64,000 bases of DNA, taken from Segetibacter sp. 3557_3. GTDB taxonomy: Bacteria; Bacteroidota; Bacteroidia; Chitinophagales; Chitinophagaceae. Below, in pieces: positions 35,336-44,312 of the stretch; positions within the stretch are counted from its first letter, which is position 1, and each line of letters starts with the position of its first letter. Under the pieces are notes generated by a model. The model was not told the origin of the DNA. It was given only the letters and a program-made list of their open reading frames with translations, and made no database searches. Both the position numbers and the translations under genes were made by a program. The DNA is taken from NCBI RefSeq assembly GCF_004354985.1, contig NZ_SMSK01000001.1:682001-746000 (forward strand), in the 5' to 3' direction.

Positions 35336-37909
35336 TTACGCTGAGTTTCTACCCGCATTGATAATACCAAACGAAGTACGAACAACCAGTCGCTCGAAGG
35401 AATCCTTTATCACGTCTTTTACCATTCTTGCTTCCATATCGCGGATCCGGCTGATGGCATACTGTTGAATGGTGGTAAGCGGTAGCACGATCCGCTCGCG
35501 CATTTCAATTGATAACGACTCAACAGGGTAACCTTCCATGAGTTTGCTGTTTCCGGTTAGCTTGAGCAGGTACTTTTCAGTAAGCTGGTACTCATCAAAG
35601 ATCATGCGCCAGATCTCACCATATTGCGGGTGCGCGGACAGGTATGCGGTCAGTGGAAAAAAGCACTTCTTCATCGCCATCTCGCAGTTATCAATCAGGG
35701 TTTTGAAGTACAGCGAGGAGGCATACAACGCTTTTAACTTGTTTAGCTGACCCCCGCTTTCAGCAGCTTTCAAGGCAGTTCCTACTCCATAGTATCCAGT
35801 AACATTTTGTTTCAACTGGCTCCATGCACCAACAAATGGAATAGCCCTGAGATCTTTTAATGTCAGGCGGGATGAACCCCGGCGGGTTGGCCTGCTACCG
35901 ATGTTGGTTTCGCCATAAAAATTCAGCGGACTTACATAAGCAAGGTAGCTTAGAAAACAAGGATGATTCTTTAAGGTCTTATAGGCTTCAAAACTACTGT
36001 TTGAAAGTTCCTGTATCAACTGGTCGTCTTCGGTAGAAAGGGTCTTTTCTTTGGTTGAAAAAAGCTCGTTGGAAATACCTGCATTCAGCAGCTGCTCAAT
36101 GTTAAAACCAGCAGAGTCGTCGGTTCCGAAATTGGAACTAATGGTTTGACCTTGTATGGTAAGCTGAATTTCTTCGCTGGAAATATTTTTTCCCATCGAG
36201 GCATAAAACTGGTGGGTTTTACCACCGCCGCGCGCTGGCGGACCACCCCGGCCATCAAAGAAAACAACCTCGATGCCGTGCTCGCGCGAAATACGTGTGA
36301 GCTCTTCTTTAGCCTTATAGATGCCCCAATTTGCCATCAGGTAGCCACCATCTTTTGTACCGTCGGAAAAGCCTACCATGATGGTTTGCCTGTTCTTCCG
36401 GCGCTTCAGGTGCTTATGGTACACCGGGTTTGTATAAAGCGTTGACATGATTTTAGAAGCATTCTGAAGGTCGTCGATGGTTTCAAAGAGCGGAACAATA
36501 TCGACGGTAAGTTCATCTGTCTTCCAGCCATTCAACAGGAACAAGCCAAATACTTCTATTACATTAAGTGCAGAATTGCACTGGCTGATGATATAGCGGT
36601 TGCATCCATTTTCACCGTTGTGTTGCTGTATGGACCTGATCGCAGTCATGGACTGCATCGTATCTTTTATTACCCCGTCTTCGTAAAGTTCGATATTCGC
36701 CGAGCCGGAGCAATTCGTCAGCAACGCCAACTTCTCCTCTTCGTTTAGCGTATTGTAGTTTTTTGGCAACAGATCCTCGCGTAGACTGATTGCCTCCAAA
36801 ACCTGGTTGTGAACAGAACTTTCCTGCCTGATATCAAGCGCCGCGAAATACAATCCAAATACACCAACCTTGCTCATAAGGTTATCTACCAGGTGAACAA
36901 ACAAACCGTTGTGCTCGTATATGATGATCTCACGAATCTTCTGCAGGGTTTCATAAATTTCCTGGCTCGAGATATCTGTCCGTTGGTTGGGGACAAAAAT
37001 ATTGTTATAGAGCTTAACCTCCAGGTCTGCCACAATCGTTTCGAGCCCTTTAAAAGTGAGACGCCTTTTCAACCGGCGTACATCCTGGTAATAACATTTG
37101 ATGATTGCTGAACGAAGCGCCTCTGCAACGCGAACCGTAGTTTCGGTTGTTACATTCGGGTTGCCATCGCGGTCGCCACCCGGCCAGAAGCCCATAGTAA
37201 TAACCGGGTTTTGCGTAGACAGCGCATGCGGAAACTGGCCCCTTAAATTGGAGATGATTTTTCCTGCTGCAGAATAAAAAACGTTTTCGAGATACCACAG
37301 AAGGCTTATCGCCTCATCGTAAGGCGTAGGTTTTTGTTTCTTATAAAATGGTGTTTTACCTAGTTGTCTCAGGTACATATTTACCTGGCTGGTATTATCG
37401 TCGTTTAAGGCACGTGCAAGGTCGTTGATGATACCAAGCACTGATCCGGGATAAAACTGGGTTGGATGCGCGGTGAGTACAAGGCGAATGGAAAAGTCTT
37501 TTAACTTCTTGGCGAGTTTATCCTCCGCACCGGCCTGTTGTATTTCCGAGGCGAGGTGTTTGAGTGTACCCATTCCACTGATGTCGTGAACCTCGCGAAA
37601 TGCAGCATCCTCGAGGGCATCGAAGAGTACAACCTGGCGTTCAACATACTGAACAAAGCGGAACAACATATCGGCCTTTTCACGATCATTACTTACCGTA
37701 ACATAGCGGTTGAAAAAATCTTCAAGTATCTGAACCGGGCTTTGATTCTTTTTGTAACCCTCTTCACAGTGGTTTAATAAAAGGGAAAGCAGGATCCCTG
37801 TCTTTTCAATTCTATGAAAAGGCAGTGCAGTAAATAAGCTGTTGTACAGCTGAAATTTAAGCCCGACGTGATTATTGAATTGCTGCAAACTCCTCGACTG
37901 GTGAAACAT
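35336..37909 (-). CDS. ppc: Phosphoenolpyruvate carboxylase
   Basis: 857 aa, cytosolic. Carboxylates phosphoenolpyruvate to oxaloacetate, refilling the TCA cycle and supplying aspartate. Catalytic His148 in VLTAHPTQ, the substrate loop GFWPGGDRDGNPNVT, the second signature VGFSDGTKDGGYLMANW, the glycine-rich loop FFDGRGGPPARGGGKTH, and a short C-terminus ending RTSFGIINAGRNSA, where allosteric aspartate-binding residues would normally lie. Slightly short (883 in E. coli). Transcribed divergently from thrA, which needs aspartate. Confidence 0.96.
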   Translation of the reverse strand: MFHQSRSLQQFNNHVGLKFQLYNSLFTALPFHRIEKTGILLSLLLNHCEEGYKKNQSPVQILEDFFNRYVTVSNDREKADMLFRFVQYVERQVVLFDALEDAAFREVHDISGMGTLKHLASEIQQAGAEDKLAKKLKDFSIRLVLTAHPTQFYPGSVLGIINDLARALNDDNTSQVNMYLRQLGKTPFYKKQKPTPYDEAISLLWYLENVFYSAAGKIISNLRGQFPHALSTQNPVITMGFWPGGDRDGNPNVTTETTVRVAEALRSAIIKCYYQDVRRLKRRLTFKGLETIVADLEVKLYNNIFVPNQRTDISSQEIYETLQKIREIIIYEHNGLFVHLVDNLMSKVGVFGLYFAALDIRQESSVHNQVLEAISLREDLLPKNYNTLNEEEKLALLTNCSGSANIELYEDGVIKDTMQSMTAIRSIQQHNGENGCNRYIISQCNSALNVIEVFGLFLLNGWKTDELTVDIVPLFETIDDLQNASKIMSTLYTNPVYHKHLKRRKNRQTIMVGFSDGTKDGGYLMANWGIYKAKEELTRISREHGIEVVFFDGRGGPPARGGGKTHQFYASMGKNISSEEIQLTIQGQTISSNFGTDDSAGFNIEQLLNAGISNELFSTKEKTLSTEDDQLIQELSNSSFEAYKTLKNHPCFLSYLAYVSPLNFYGETNIGSRPTRRGSSRLTLKDLRAIPFVGAWSQLKQNVTGYYGVGTALKAAESGGQLNKLKALYASSLYFKTLIDNCEMAMKKCFFPLTAYLSAHPQYGEIWRMIFDEYQLTEKYLLKLTGNSKLMEGYPVESLSIEMRERIVLPLTTIQQYAISRIRDMEARMVKDVIKDSFERLVVRTSFGIINAGRNSA

Positions 37910-38059
37910 GAGAGCGGATTTTTGATCGTTACAAAAGTATGGCAGGCAGCAGTAGAAAGTGCCGGGTGAAAATAGTTATATCTCCTGATTCCGTATTCTC
38001 TTTTATTATTTTGTTTAACGGTTATCATTTTTAATTATCTTGTACCCCATTATCTATTC

Positions 38060-38143
38060 GTGATACCGACTCCGGAATATATTATCCCTTTTACGGTCAG
38101 CGTGGCTACCTCAGCTATTCGCATTATTATTGCAACCCGTTAG
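38060..38143 (+). CDS. Possible thr operon leader peptide (Thr/Ile-rich), low confidence
   Basis: A 27-codon frame from GTG at 38060: VIPTPEYIIPFTV then SVATSAIRIIIATR and TAG. Eleven of 27 residues are Thr or Ile, the two amino acids that control thr attenuation in enterobacteria. An 8-bp hairpin (38131-38138 with 38143-38150) covers its stop codon but is not followed by a T-run, and the start is GTG with no ATG in frame. A second Thr-containing frame (38152-38223) follows, and both carry ATATTATCCCT (38079-38089 and 38159-38169). Suggestive only. Confidence 0.3.
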   Translation: MIPTPEYIIPFTVSVATSAIRIIIATR

Positions 38144-38234
38144 GGTTGTACATGTTCCATATTATCCCTCGGGCCACAAGCCGCACAAACCTTAGCGGTT
38201 CAAGTACTACTTTTATTCATTAAACAAAAGGTTC

Positions 38235-40676
38235 ATGCAAGTTTTAAAATTTGGTGGAAGTTCAGTTGCAAATGCTGCCAACATTCAAAAGGTGGTTTCC
38301 ATTTTACAACAATCATCCAACGAAAAGAAAGTTGTTGTGGTGTCTGCATTAGGCGGCATCACCGACATTTTACTCGAATGTGGTTCCCTGGCAGCGTCGG
38401 GGAATGAATTATATAAAGAGAAACTTGAGATTATTGAGAGCCGCCATCTTGAAACCATCCGCGAACTCATACCAGTTACCCACCAGAGCAGGATACTCAG
38501 CCTTGTAAAAACACAGTGCAACGAACTGGAAGATATCTGTAATGGCATCTACCTGTTAAAAGAACTTTCGTTAAGAAGTAAGGACAGAATTGTTAGTTAT
38601 GGCGAATTACTATCCTCGCAGATCATTGTTGCAAGGCTACAAACGATGGAAGTAAATGCGGGCTGGAAAGATGCGAGAGAAATCATCGTAACCGACAGCA
38701 ACCATACTTTTGCAGCCGTTGATTTTACAGAAACCAACAAAAAAGTTGTAGCCTGGTTTACGGGCAACGAAGCCGATATCACCATCGTGCCGGGCTTTAT
38801 TGCAGGCGATGCCAACGGTGTTGCGACAACACTTGGCCGTGGTGGTTCTGATTATACCGCAGCAATTATCGCTGCTGCACTTGATGCATCGCTTGTGGAA
38901 ATATGGACGGATGTATCGGGCATGATGACCGCCGATCCAAGGTTGGTTTCCACAGCAAAAGTCATCCCCCACATCTCCTACCAGGAAGCAATGGAACTTT
39001 CGCATTTTGGCGCAAAGGTTATCTACCCTCCTACCATCCACCCGGTAATGAAAAAAGGAATCCCGGTTTGGATCAAAAACACATTTGCCCCCGCCGACGA
39101 AGGCACCCTTATCGAGCGGGTATCACCAAAAAACGGCAACAGTATTCGCGGAATATCCAGTGTTAACCGCATTGCATTGCTTAGCCTTGAAGGTAGCGGA
39201 ATGGTGGGCATACCAGGCTTTTCAAAGAGGTTGTTTGAAGCTTTGGCGAACCAGAAAGTAAACGTAATACTCATCACGCAGGGATCGTCGGAACATTCTA
39301 TTTGTGTTGGTATCGACGAGGCAAATGCCGGGCTTGCAAAAACAACGATCGATAATGCTTTTTCCTACGAGATTGAAACAGGTCGCGTAGAACCCCTGAA
39401 CATTGAACAGGGTCTATCAATTGTTGCTCTGGTTGGCGACAATATGAAGAGCCACCCTGGTATCAGCGGAAAAATGTTTGGCGCCCTTGGCAGAAATGGG
39501 GTGAATGTGCGTGCAATTGCACAAGGCTCTTCCGAAAGAAATATATCAGCAGTAATCTCAAATGCTGATGTAAAAAAAGCAATCAACATTCTGCACGAAG
39601 AATTTTTCGAAACCACCTATAAACAGATAAACCTTTTTATTGCCGGCACCGGAAATGTAGGCAGCAAATTACTGGCGCAGCTCATTCAGCAGCAGGCTTA
39701 CCTGCAGGAACACATGCGGTTACAAATTAGGATTGTTGGCATTGCAAACAGCCGCAAAATGTTCTTTAACGATGAGGGTATAGATGGCTCGAACTGGAAA
39801 GCATTACTCGACCAGGGCGAAGCGATGAACATAGAACGTTTCATCAACATTATTCAATCGAAGAATATGCGCAACGCCGTATTTGCCGACGTTACCGCGA
39901 ATAGTGAAATAGCCACTTATTATGATCGCTTACTTAGCAAGAGCATCTCGATTGTTGCCTGCAATAAAATAGCGTGTTCATCAGCTTATGAATACTATAA
40001 AAAGCTGAAGGACCTTGCGCGCGAATACAATGCACAGTTCCTGTTTGAAACAAACGTTGGGGCCGGTTTACCAGTGATCGGAACTTTAAACGACCTGTTA
40101 AGAAGTGGCGACGAAGTAAACCGGATGGAAGCGGTTTTAAGCGGCACCCTCAACTATGTGTTCAATAATTACAATGGCGACAAACCCTTTGCAGAAGTGG
40201 TGAAGCAGGCACAAGATGAAGGCTATACAGAACCCGATCCTCGACTCGACCTCAGCGGCACTGATGTTGTTCGCAAGATCATGATCCTTGCCCGCGAAAC
40301 AGGTGAACAAATTGAAATGGAAGACGTAACGAATAATTCTTTTATGCCGCCGTCGTGTATGGAAGGAACCGTGGCAAACTTTTACGAGGAAATGCCAAAA
40401 CATGAAGCCCACTTTAAGCAATTATTTAAGGAAGCAAACGCACAGGGCAATAAACTAAAATTTGTGGCGAAGTACGAAAATGGGAAGGCTTCTGTTGGAC
40501 TTCAACATATCCATCCGCAACACGACTTATATCATCTTTACGGAAAAGACAACGTAGTGCTGTTTTACACCAATCGTTACCCGGAGCAACCGCTTGTTGT
40601 AAAAGGTGCAGGGGCTGGGGCAGAGGTCACGGCTTCAGGTGTATTCGCCGATATCATCAGGGCGGGTCGAAATTAA
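38235..40676 (+). CDS. thrA: Bifunctional aspartate kinase / homoserine dehydrogenase
   Basis: 813 aa, the usual fused ThrA/MetL type. Residues 1-290: aspartokinase (MQVLKFGGSSVANAANIQKV, TTLGRGGSDYTAAIIAAALD). Residues about 310-455: two ACT domains (ALLSLEGSGMVGIPGFSKRL, SIVALVGDNMKSHPGISGKM) for threonine or other feedback. Residues 460-813: homoserine dehydrogenase (INLFIAGTGNVGSKLLAQLI, LFETNVGAGLPVIGTLNDL, LSGTLNYVFN). ThrA rather than MetL is inferred from the following thrB and thrC. Confidence 0.95.
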   Translation: MQVLKFGGSSVANAANIQKVVSILQQSSNEKKVVVVSALGGITDILLECGSLAASGNELYKEKLEIIESRHLETIRELIPVTHQSRILSLVKTQCNELEDICNGIYLLKELSLRSKDRIVSYGELLSSQIIVARLQTMEVNAGWKDAREIIVTDSNHTFAAVDFTETNKKVVAWFTGNEADITIVPGFIAGDANGVATTLGRGGSDYTAAIIAAALDASLVEIWTDVSGMMTADPRLVSTAKVIPHISYQEAMELSHFGAKVIYPPTIHPVMKKGIPVWIKNTFAPADEGTLIERVSPKNGNSIRGISSVNRIALLSLEGSGMVGIPGFSKRLFEALANQKVNVILITQGSSEHSICVGIDEANAGLAKTTIDNAFSYEIETGRVEPLNIEQGLSIVALVGDNMKSHPGISGKMFGALGRNGVNVRAIAQGSSERNISAVISNADVKKAINILHEEFFETTYKQINLFIAGTGNVGSKLLAQLIQQQAYLQEHMRLQIRIVGIANSRKMFFNDEGIDGSNWKALLDQGEAMNIERFINIIQSKNMRNAVFADVTANSEIATYYDRLLSKSISIVACNKIACSSAYEYYKKLKDLAREYNAQFLFETNVGAGLPVIGTLNDLLRSGDEVNRMEAVLSGTLNYVFNNYNGDKPFAEVVKQAQDEGYTEPDPRLDLSGTDVVRKIMILARETGEQIEMEDVTNNSFMPPSCMEGTVANFYEEMPKHEAHFKQLFKEANAQGNKLKFVAKYENGKASVGLQHIHPQHDLYHLYGKDNVVLFYTNRYPEQPLVVKGAGAGAEVTASGVFADIIRAGRN

Positions 40677-40785
40677 TCAATGATAGAAACATAGACAGCA
40701 TAGAACGAACGTCGATGATCATAGATGGCCTGAATTATTCCGGAGTTTCCATCGACATACCCTTCAGTTTTGAAAATAGTTAAAC

Positions 40786-41769
40786 ATGCAAGCATCACCA
40801 CATGGTAAATCTATAACCGTACATGCGCCAGGCACTGTAGCAAACCTCGTATGTGGTTTCGATGTTTTAGGCATGTGCCTGAATGAACCGCACGATATCA
40901 TGCATGTTACCTTACTCGATGAGAGAAAGGTAGTAATAGAAAGTTTAGACGGCTATCCCCTTCCGTCCGATCCCCAGCAAAATACCGCCGGGGCGCCACT
41001 CATCGAAATGTTACATGAACTTGATCGTCAGATCGGCTTTCATGTTCAGATAAAAAAACAGATTAAACCCGGAAGTGGTATTGGCTCAAGTGCTGCGAGC
41101 GCAGCCGGTGCTGTTGTTGCGGCAAACCATTTACTGAACAATGTATTTACGAATACCGAAATGGTTCGTTTTGCTATGGCAGGCGAGAAAGTGGCCAGCG
41201 GTGTAAAACATGCCGACAATGTAGCACCCTGTATTTACGGGGGAATAACACTTATTCGATCAATTTTCCCCCTCGACATTATTGCCATACCTGCACCGGA
41301 TTTGTATGTTACCGTGGTTCACCCCCAAATTGAAGTACGTACTGCTGACGCGAGGCAAATACTACGCAAAGAGGTATTACTTAAAGATGCTATTAAGCAA
41401 TGGGGGAACATTGCCGGCCTCGTTGCAGGATTTATGAAAGGCGACCTTGAATTAATCGGCCGTTCACTGGAGGACGTAATCATTGAGCCCGTTAGAAGCA
41501 TTCTCATCCCGGGCTTCAACGACGTAAAAACCAGGTGCCGCCAGGCTGGCGCTTTAGGTGGCGGAATATCGGGTTCAGGTCCGTCGATATTTATGTTAAG
41601 CCGCGACAAACAAACAGCAGACAACGTTGAAGGTGTTATGCAGGAAATTTATACCGCAATTGGTATCGACTTTCATACCTATGTTACCACCATTAACAAA
41701 CAAGGCGTAACAGTTGCCCTTAAAGAGTTAAATCCGATACACGGGGAGGAACAACAGATCACAGGCTAG
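40786..41769 (+). CDS. thrB: Homoserine kinase
   Basis: 327 aa, GHMP kinase fold. Phosphorylates homoserine for threonine synthesis. N-terminal ITVHAPGTVANLVCGFDVLG, ATP-binding PGSGIGSSAASAAGAVVAAN at about residues 92-112, and C-terminal GALGGGISGSGPSIFMLSRD. Somewhat longer than the 310-aa proteobacterial enzyme. Lies between thrA and thrC with 109 and about 144 bases of spacing. Confidence 0.95.
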   Translation: MQASPHGKSITVHAPGTVANLVCGFDVLGMCLNEPHDIMHVTLLDERKVVIESLDGYPLPSDPQQNTAGAPLIEMLHELDRQIGFHVQIKKQIKPGSGIGSSAASAAGAVVAANHLLNNVFTNTEMVRFAMAGEKVASGVKHADNVAPCIYGGITLIRSIFPLDIIAIPAPDLYVTVVHPQIEVRTADARQILRKEVLLKDAIKQWGNIAGLVAGFMKGDLELIGRSLEDVIIEPVRSILIPGFNDVKTRCRQAGALGGGISGSGPSIFMLSRDKQTADNVEGVMQEIYTAIGIDFHTYVTTINKQGVTVALKELNPIHGEEQQITG

Positions 41770-41913
41770 CCGACTTTGTGTAGCAGGCCCGCATGGCATG
41801 CACATAAAGTTGCCATTGCCACCGCCCCATTTTATCAAGAGGGTTGCACTGCCGGAATAATCTTTGTTGAACAATGGCCATTAAACTTATGGCCCACATT
41901 AAATCAGAAGAAG

Positions 41914-43206
41914 ATGTTTTACTACAGTACCAATAAACAATCGTCAAAGGCAGACTTCAGGGAAGCAACCATTAACGGCCAGGCGCCTGATAAAGGCTTG
42001 TATTTTCCTGAACATATGCCTACTGTTCCTGCTGAAATGCTCAGCAACCTCGCCGGGTATTCCAAAGAGGAGATTGCCTACACCGTGATTGAACCTTATG
42101 TAGGCGACACCATCTCAAAAACGACGTTGCAAAAAATTGTCAGCGAAACAATCAATTTTGATTTTCCACTGGTAGCTGTTAACGAAAACATTTCTGCGCT
42201 GGAATTGTACCACGGACCTACACTAGCCTTTAAAGATGTGGGCGCACGATTCATGAGCCGGTGTTTGGGTCATTTTGTACAAGACAATAGCCGAAACGTA
42301 ACCGTACTGGTAGCAACTTCGGGCGACACCGGTGGTGCAGTCGCAAACGGATTCTATGATGTAGATGGCGTCAATGTCGTTATTCTTTACCCATCAGGAA
42401 AGGTGAGCAGCGTGCAGGAATTACAGCTCACAACACTGGGCAAAAACATTCGTGCTATTGAAGTGAACGGCACGTTTGATGATTGCCAGCAGCTCGTCAA
42501 GCAGGCATTCTCCGATACCGGTTTAAATGAGCAGGTCTTTCTCACCTCTGCCAATTCTATCAACGTGGCAAGATGGCTACCACAGCAGTTCTACTATTTC
42601 TTTGCATTACGTCAGTGGCAGGAAAGCGAGCCGCCGGTAATATGTGTGCCAAGCGGAAATTTTGGAAACATTTGTGCAGGCCTCCTGGCACACGTTTCAG
42701 GGCTGCCGGTGAAACATTTTATAGCAGCATGTAATGCAAACGACGTTGTACCCCGGTATCTGAACAACGGCACTTATGAAACCCGTTCGTCCGTTTCTAC
42801 GCTCTCAAATGCAATGGATGTTGGCAATCCAAGCAATTTCACGCGAATACTCGAAATGTTTCGCCACAGTTTTCCGGAGATAAAAGATGTACTCAGCAGC
42901 ATTAGTGTTTCCGATGAGCTTACACGGCAAACCCTAAAATCGGTACTGGAGAAATATGATTACCTCACCGATCCTCATGGTGCGGTAGGCTACTATGCAC
43001 TCGAACAATACCTTCAGCAACATCCGGGTGATAAGGGTATCTTCCTGGAAACAGCACATCCCATTAAGTTTTACGATGTAGTTGAACCCATTACTGAGAA
43101 AACGATAACTAAACCAGATGTCGTCACGGCTATCCTGAAGAAAACCAAAATGAGTTTCCAGATGGCCAACGACTACAGCATGTTGAAAGACTACCTCGTT
43201 AGTTAA
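41914..43206 (+). CDS. thrC: Threonine synthase
   Basis: 430 aa from the ATG at 41914, preceded by a purine-rich AGAAGAAG; the frame extends 46 codons upstream without family likeness. PLP enzyme converting O-phosphohomoserine to threonine. PLP lysine in ELYHGPTLAFKDVGARFMSR (about residue 107), LVATSGDTGGAVANGFYDVD, VILYPSGKVSSVQELQLTTL, and CVPSGNFGNICAGLLA for the phosphate loop. Completes thrABC. Confidence 0.96.
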   Translation: MFYYSTNKQSSKADFREATINGQAPDKGLYFPEHMPTVPAEMLSNLAGYSKEEIAYTVIEPYVGDTISKTTLQKIVSETINFDFPLVAVNENISALELYHGPTLAFKDVGARFMSRCLGHFVQDNSRNVTVLVATSGDTGGAVANGFYDVDGVNVVILYPSGKVSSVQELQLTTLGKNIRAIEVNGTFDDCQQLVKQAFSDTGLNEQVFLTSANSINVARWLPQQFYYFFALRQWQESEPPVICVPSGNFGNICAGLLAHVSGLPVKHFIAACNANDVVPRYLNNGTYETRSSVSTLSNAMDVGNPSNFTRILEMFRHSFPEIKDVLSSISVSDELTRQTLKSVLEKYDYLTDPHGAVGYYALEQYLQQHPGDKGIFLETAHPIKFYDVVEPITEKTITKPDVVTAILKKTKMSFQMANDYSMLKDYLVS

Positions 43207-43302
43207 TTCTCAATGTCAATACGTTTTTATTGAACGACGTTTAAAGTTCTTGCATTCGGTAATTAAATTTGGTTAAAAACTTCGCCATTTCTGAATCATA
43301 CT

Positions 43303-43310
43303 TATATTTG
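43303..43310 (+). promoter_or_regulatory. -7 element of the pheA leader promoter
   Basis: TATATTTG, a perfect TAnnTTTG box identical to the one before the ilv leader. The -33 part is weak: TTCG at 43281-43284 with an 18-base spacer. The leader ATG is at 43318, only seven bases after the box. Confidence 0.5.
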
Positions 43311-43317
43311 CCCCACA

Positions 43318-43389
43318 ATGAACAACACAATCGCTTTCTTTGGTTTTTATTATTACTTCTTTAGTAAGAAGCCGGGAAGCTTTTGTTGA
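43318..43389 (+). CDS. Aromatic operon leader peptide (attenuator), 23 aa
   Basis: Reads MNNTIAFFGFYYYFFSKKPG then SFC and stop. Residues 7-15 contain eight Phe or Tyr codons in nine (43336-43362), and a further Phe is near the end. A terminator and a complementary antiterminator follow, then pheA. This is the same logic as E. coli pheL, but with both Phe and Tyr, which suits an operon that makes both. A short hairpin CTTCTT/AAGAAG (43356-43371) overlaps the aromatic codons and could serve as the pause or 1:2 structure. Confidence 0.85.
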   Translation: MNNTIAFFGFYYYFFSKKPGSFC

Positions 43390-43429
43390 AACTGATTGAA
43401 TAAAGAAATCAACATAAAAACTCCCGGCT
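43370..43429 (+). promoter_or_regulatory. Aromatic operon antiterminator structure
   Basis: AGCCGGGA at 43370-43377, inside the leader codons, is perfectly complementary to TCCCGGCT at 43422-43429 in the terminator's left arm. An inner helix TGTTGA (43384-43389) with TCAACA (43409-43414) stacks inside, extendable through TTT/AAA with one bulge. The two-helix layout repeats that of the ilv attenuator. Confidence 0.8.
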
Positions 43430-43452
43430 CAAAAGGCCGGGAGTTTTCTTTT
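43417..43452 (+). terminator. Aromatic attenuator terminator
   Basis: 12-bp stem AAAACTCCCGGC at 43417-43428 with GCCGGGAGTTTT at 43436-43447, loop TCAAAAG, then CTTTTTG. Lies between the leader peptide and pheA. Confidence 0.92.
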
Positions 43453-43478
43453 TGTACCAATTACAACTTGCTTATCTG

Positions 43479-44306
43479 ATGGCGGTTAAGATTTCGATAC
43501 AGGGTTTTGAAGGCAGCTTTCACCAGGCGGCTGCTCAACATTTTTTTGGCGACGTAGAAGTAATCACTTGTGCAACATTCAGGGAAGTGGTAAAAATTGC
43601 CGGCAATAAAAAAGAAAGCGACGGTGGCATAATGGCCATCGAAAATTCGATTGCCGGAAGCATCTTACCAAACTACAACCTTCTTCAAAAAAGCAACCTC
43701 CGGATTGTCGGCGAAATTTACCTGCAGATCAAACAAAACCTGCTTGTAAACCCCGGTATTAAACTTGAAGACATCCGTGAAGTGCATTCCCACCATATGG
43801 CATTACAACAATGCCTCGAGTATCTCGACAAGTTTAACTGGAAACTGGTTGAAACAGAAGATACTGCACTTAGTGCAAAACATATACATCAAACCAGGAG
43901 CAAACATATAGCTGCCGTAGCCAGCAAACTCGCCGCTGAACTTTATAACCTCGATGTGATTAGTCCGAATATTCACACGATGAAAAATAACTATACACGT
44001 TTCCTGGTGCTGCAGCGCGAGGGTTCGTTTGAACCGGTTGCACAGGCCAATAAGGCGTCTGTAAATTTTACCACCGATCACTCGAAAGGCAGCCTGGCAA
44101 AAGTGCTTACGCGAATAGCCGACGCAGGGATCAACCTGAGTAAGTTGCAGAGCTTCCCTATACCTGGCAGCGATTGGAAGTATAGCTTTCACGCCGATAT
44201 GGAGTTTGAAAACATGCAACAATTTGATGTTGCCATTGAACAAATCAAGCCGGTAACCGAAGAAGTAAAAGTTTACGGCGTATACAAAAAAGGTAAAACC
44301 ATTTAA
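43479..44306 (+). CDS. pheA: Prephenate dehydratase
   Basis: 275 aa from the ATG at 43479 (MAVKISIQGFEGSFHQAAAQ); the frame could begin with TTG at 43452, inside the attenuator's T-run, which is unlikely. Converts prephenate to phenylpyruvate. Seen: GGIMAIENSIAGSILPNYNL, VHSHHMALQQCLEYL, NYTRFLVLQREGS with the catalytic-site Thr/Arg region, then a C-terminal ACT domain (LAKVLTRIADAGINLSKLQS) for phenylalanine binding. It has no chorismate mutase domain; that is fused to the DAHP synthase at the end of the operon. Confidence 0.95.
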   Translation: MAVKISIQGFEGSFHQAAAQHFFGDVEVITCATFREVVKIAGNKKESDGGIMAIENSIAGSILPNYNLLQKSNLRIVGEIYLQIKQNLLVNPGIKLEDIREVHSHHMALQQCLEYLDKFNWKLVETEDTALSAKHIHQTRSKHIAAVASKLAAELYNLDVISPNIHTMKNNYTRFLVLQREGSFEPVAQANKASVNFTTDHSKGSLAKVLTRIADAGINLSKLQSFPIPGSDWKYSFHADMEFENMQQFDVAIEQIKPVTEEVKVYGVYKKGKTI

Positions 44307-44312
44307 GCGGCT

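Noticed and set aside
41770-41913. A further copy of the dispersed repeat between thrB and thrC
   Set aside because: Some GC-rich resemblance (GCAGGCCCGC) but the CAACGATG core and the flanking blocks are absent.
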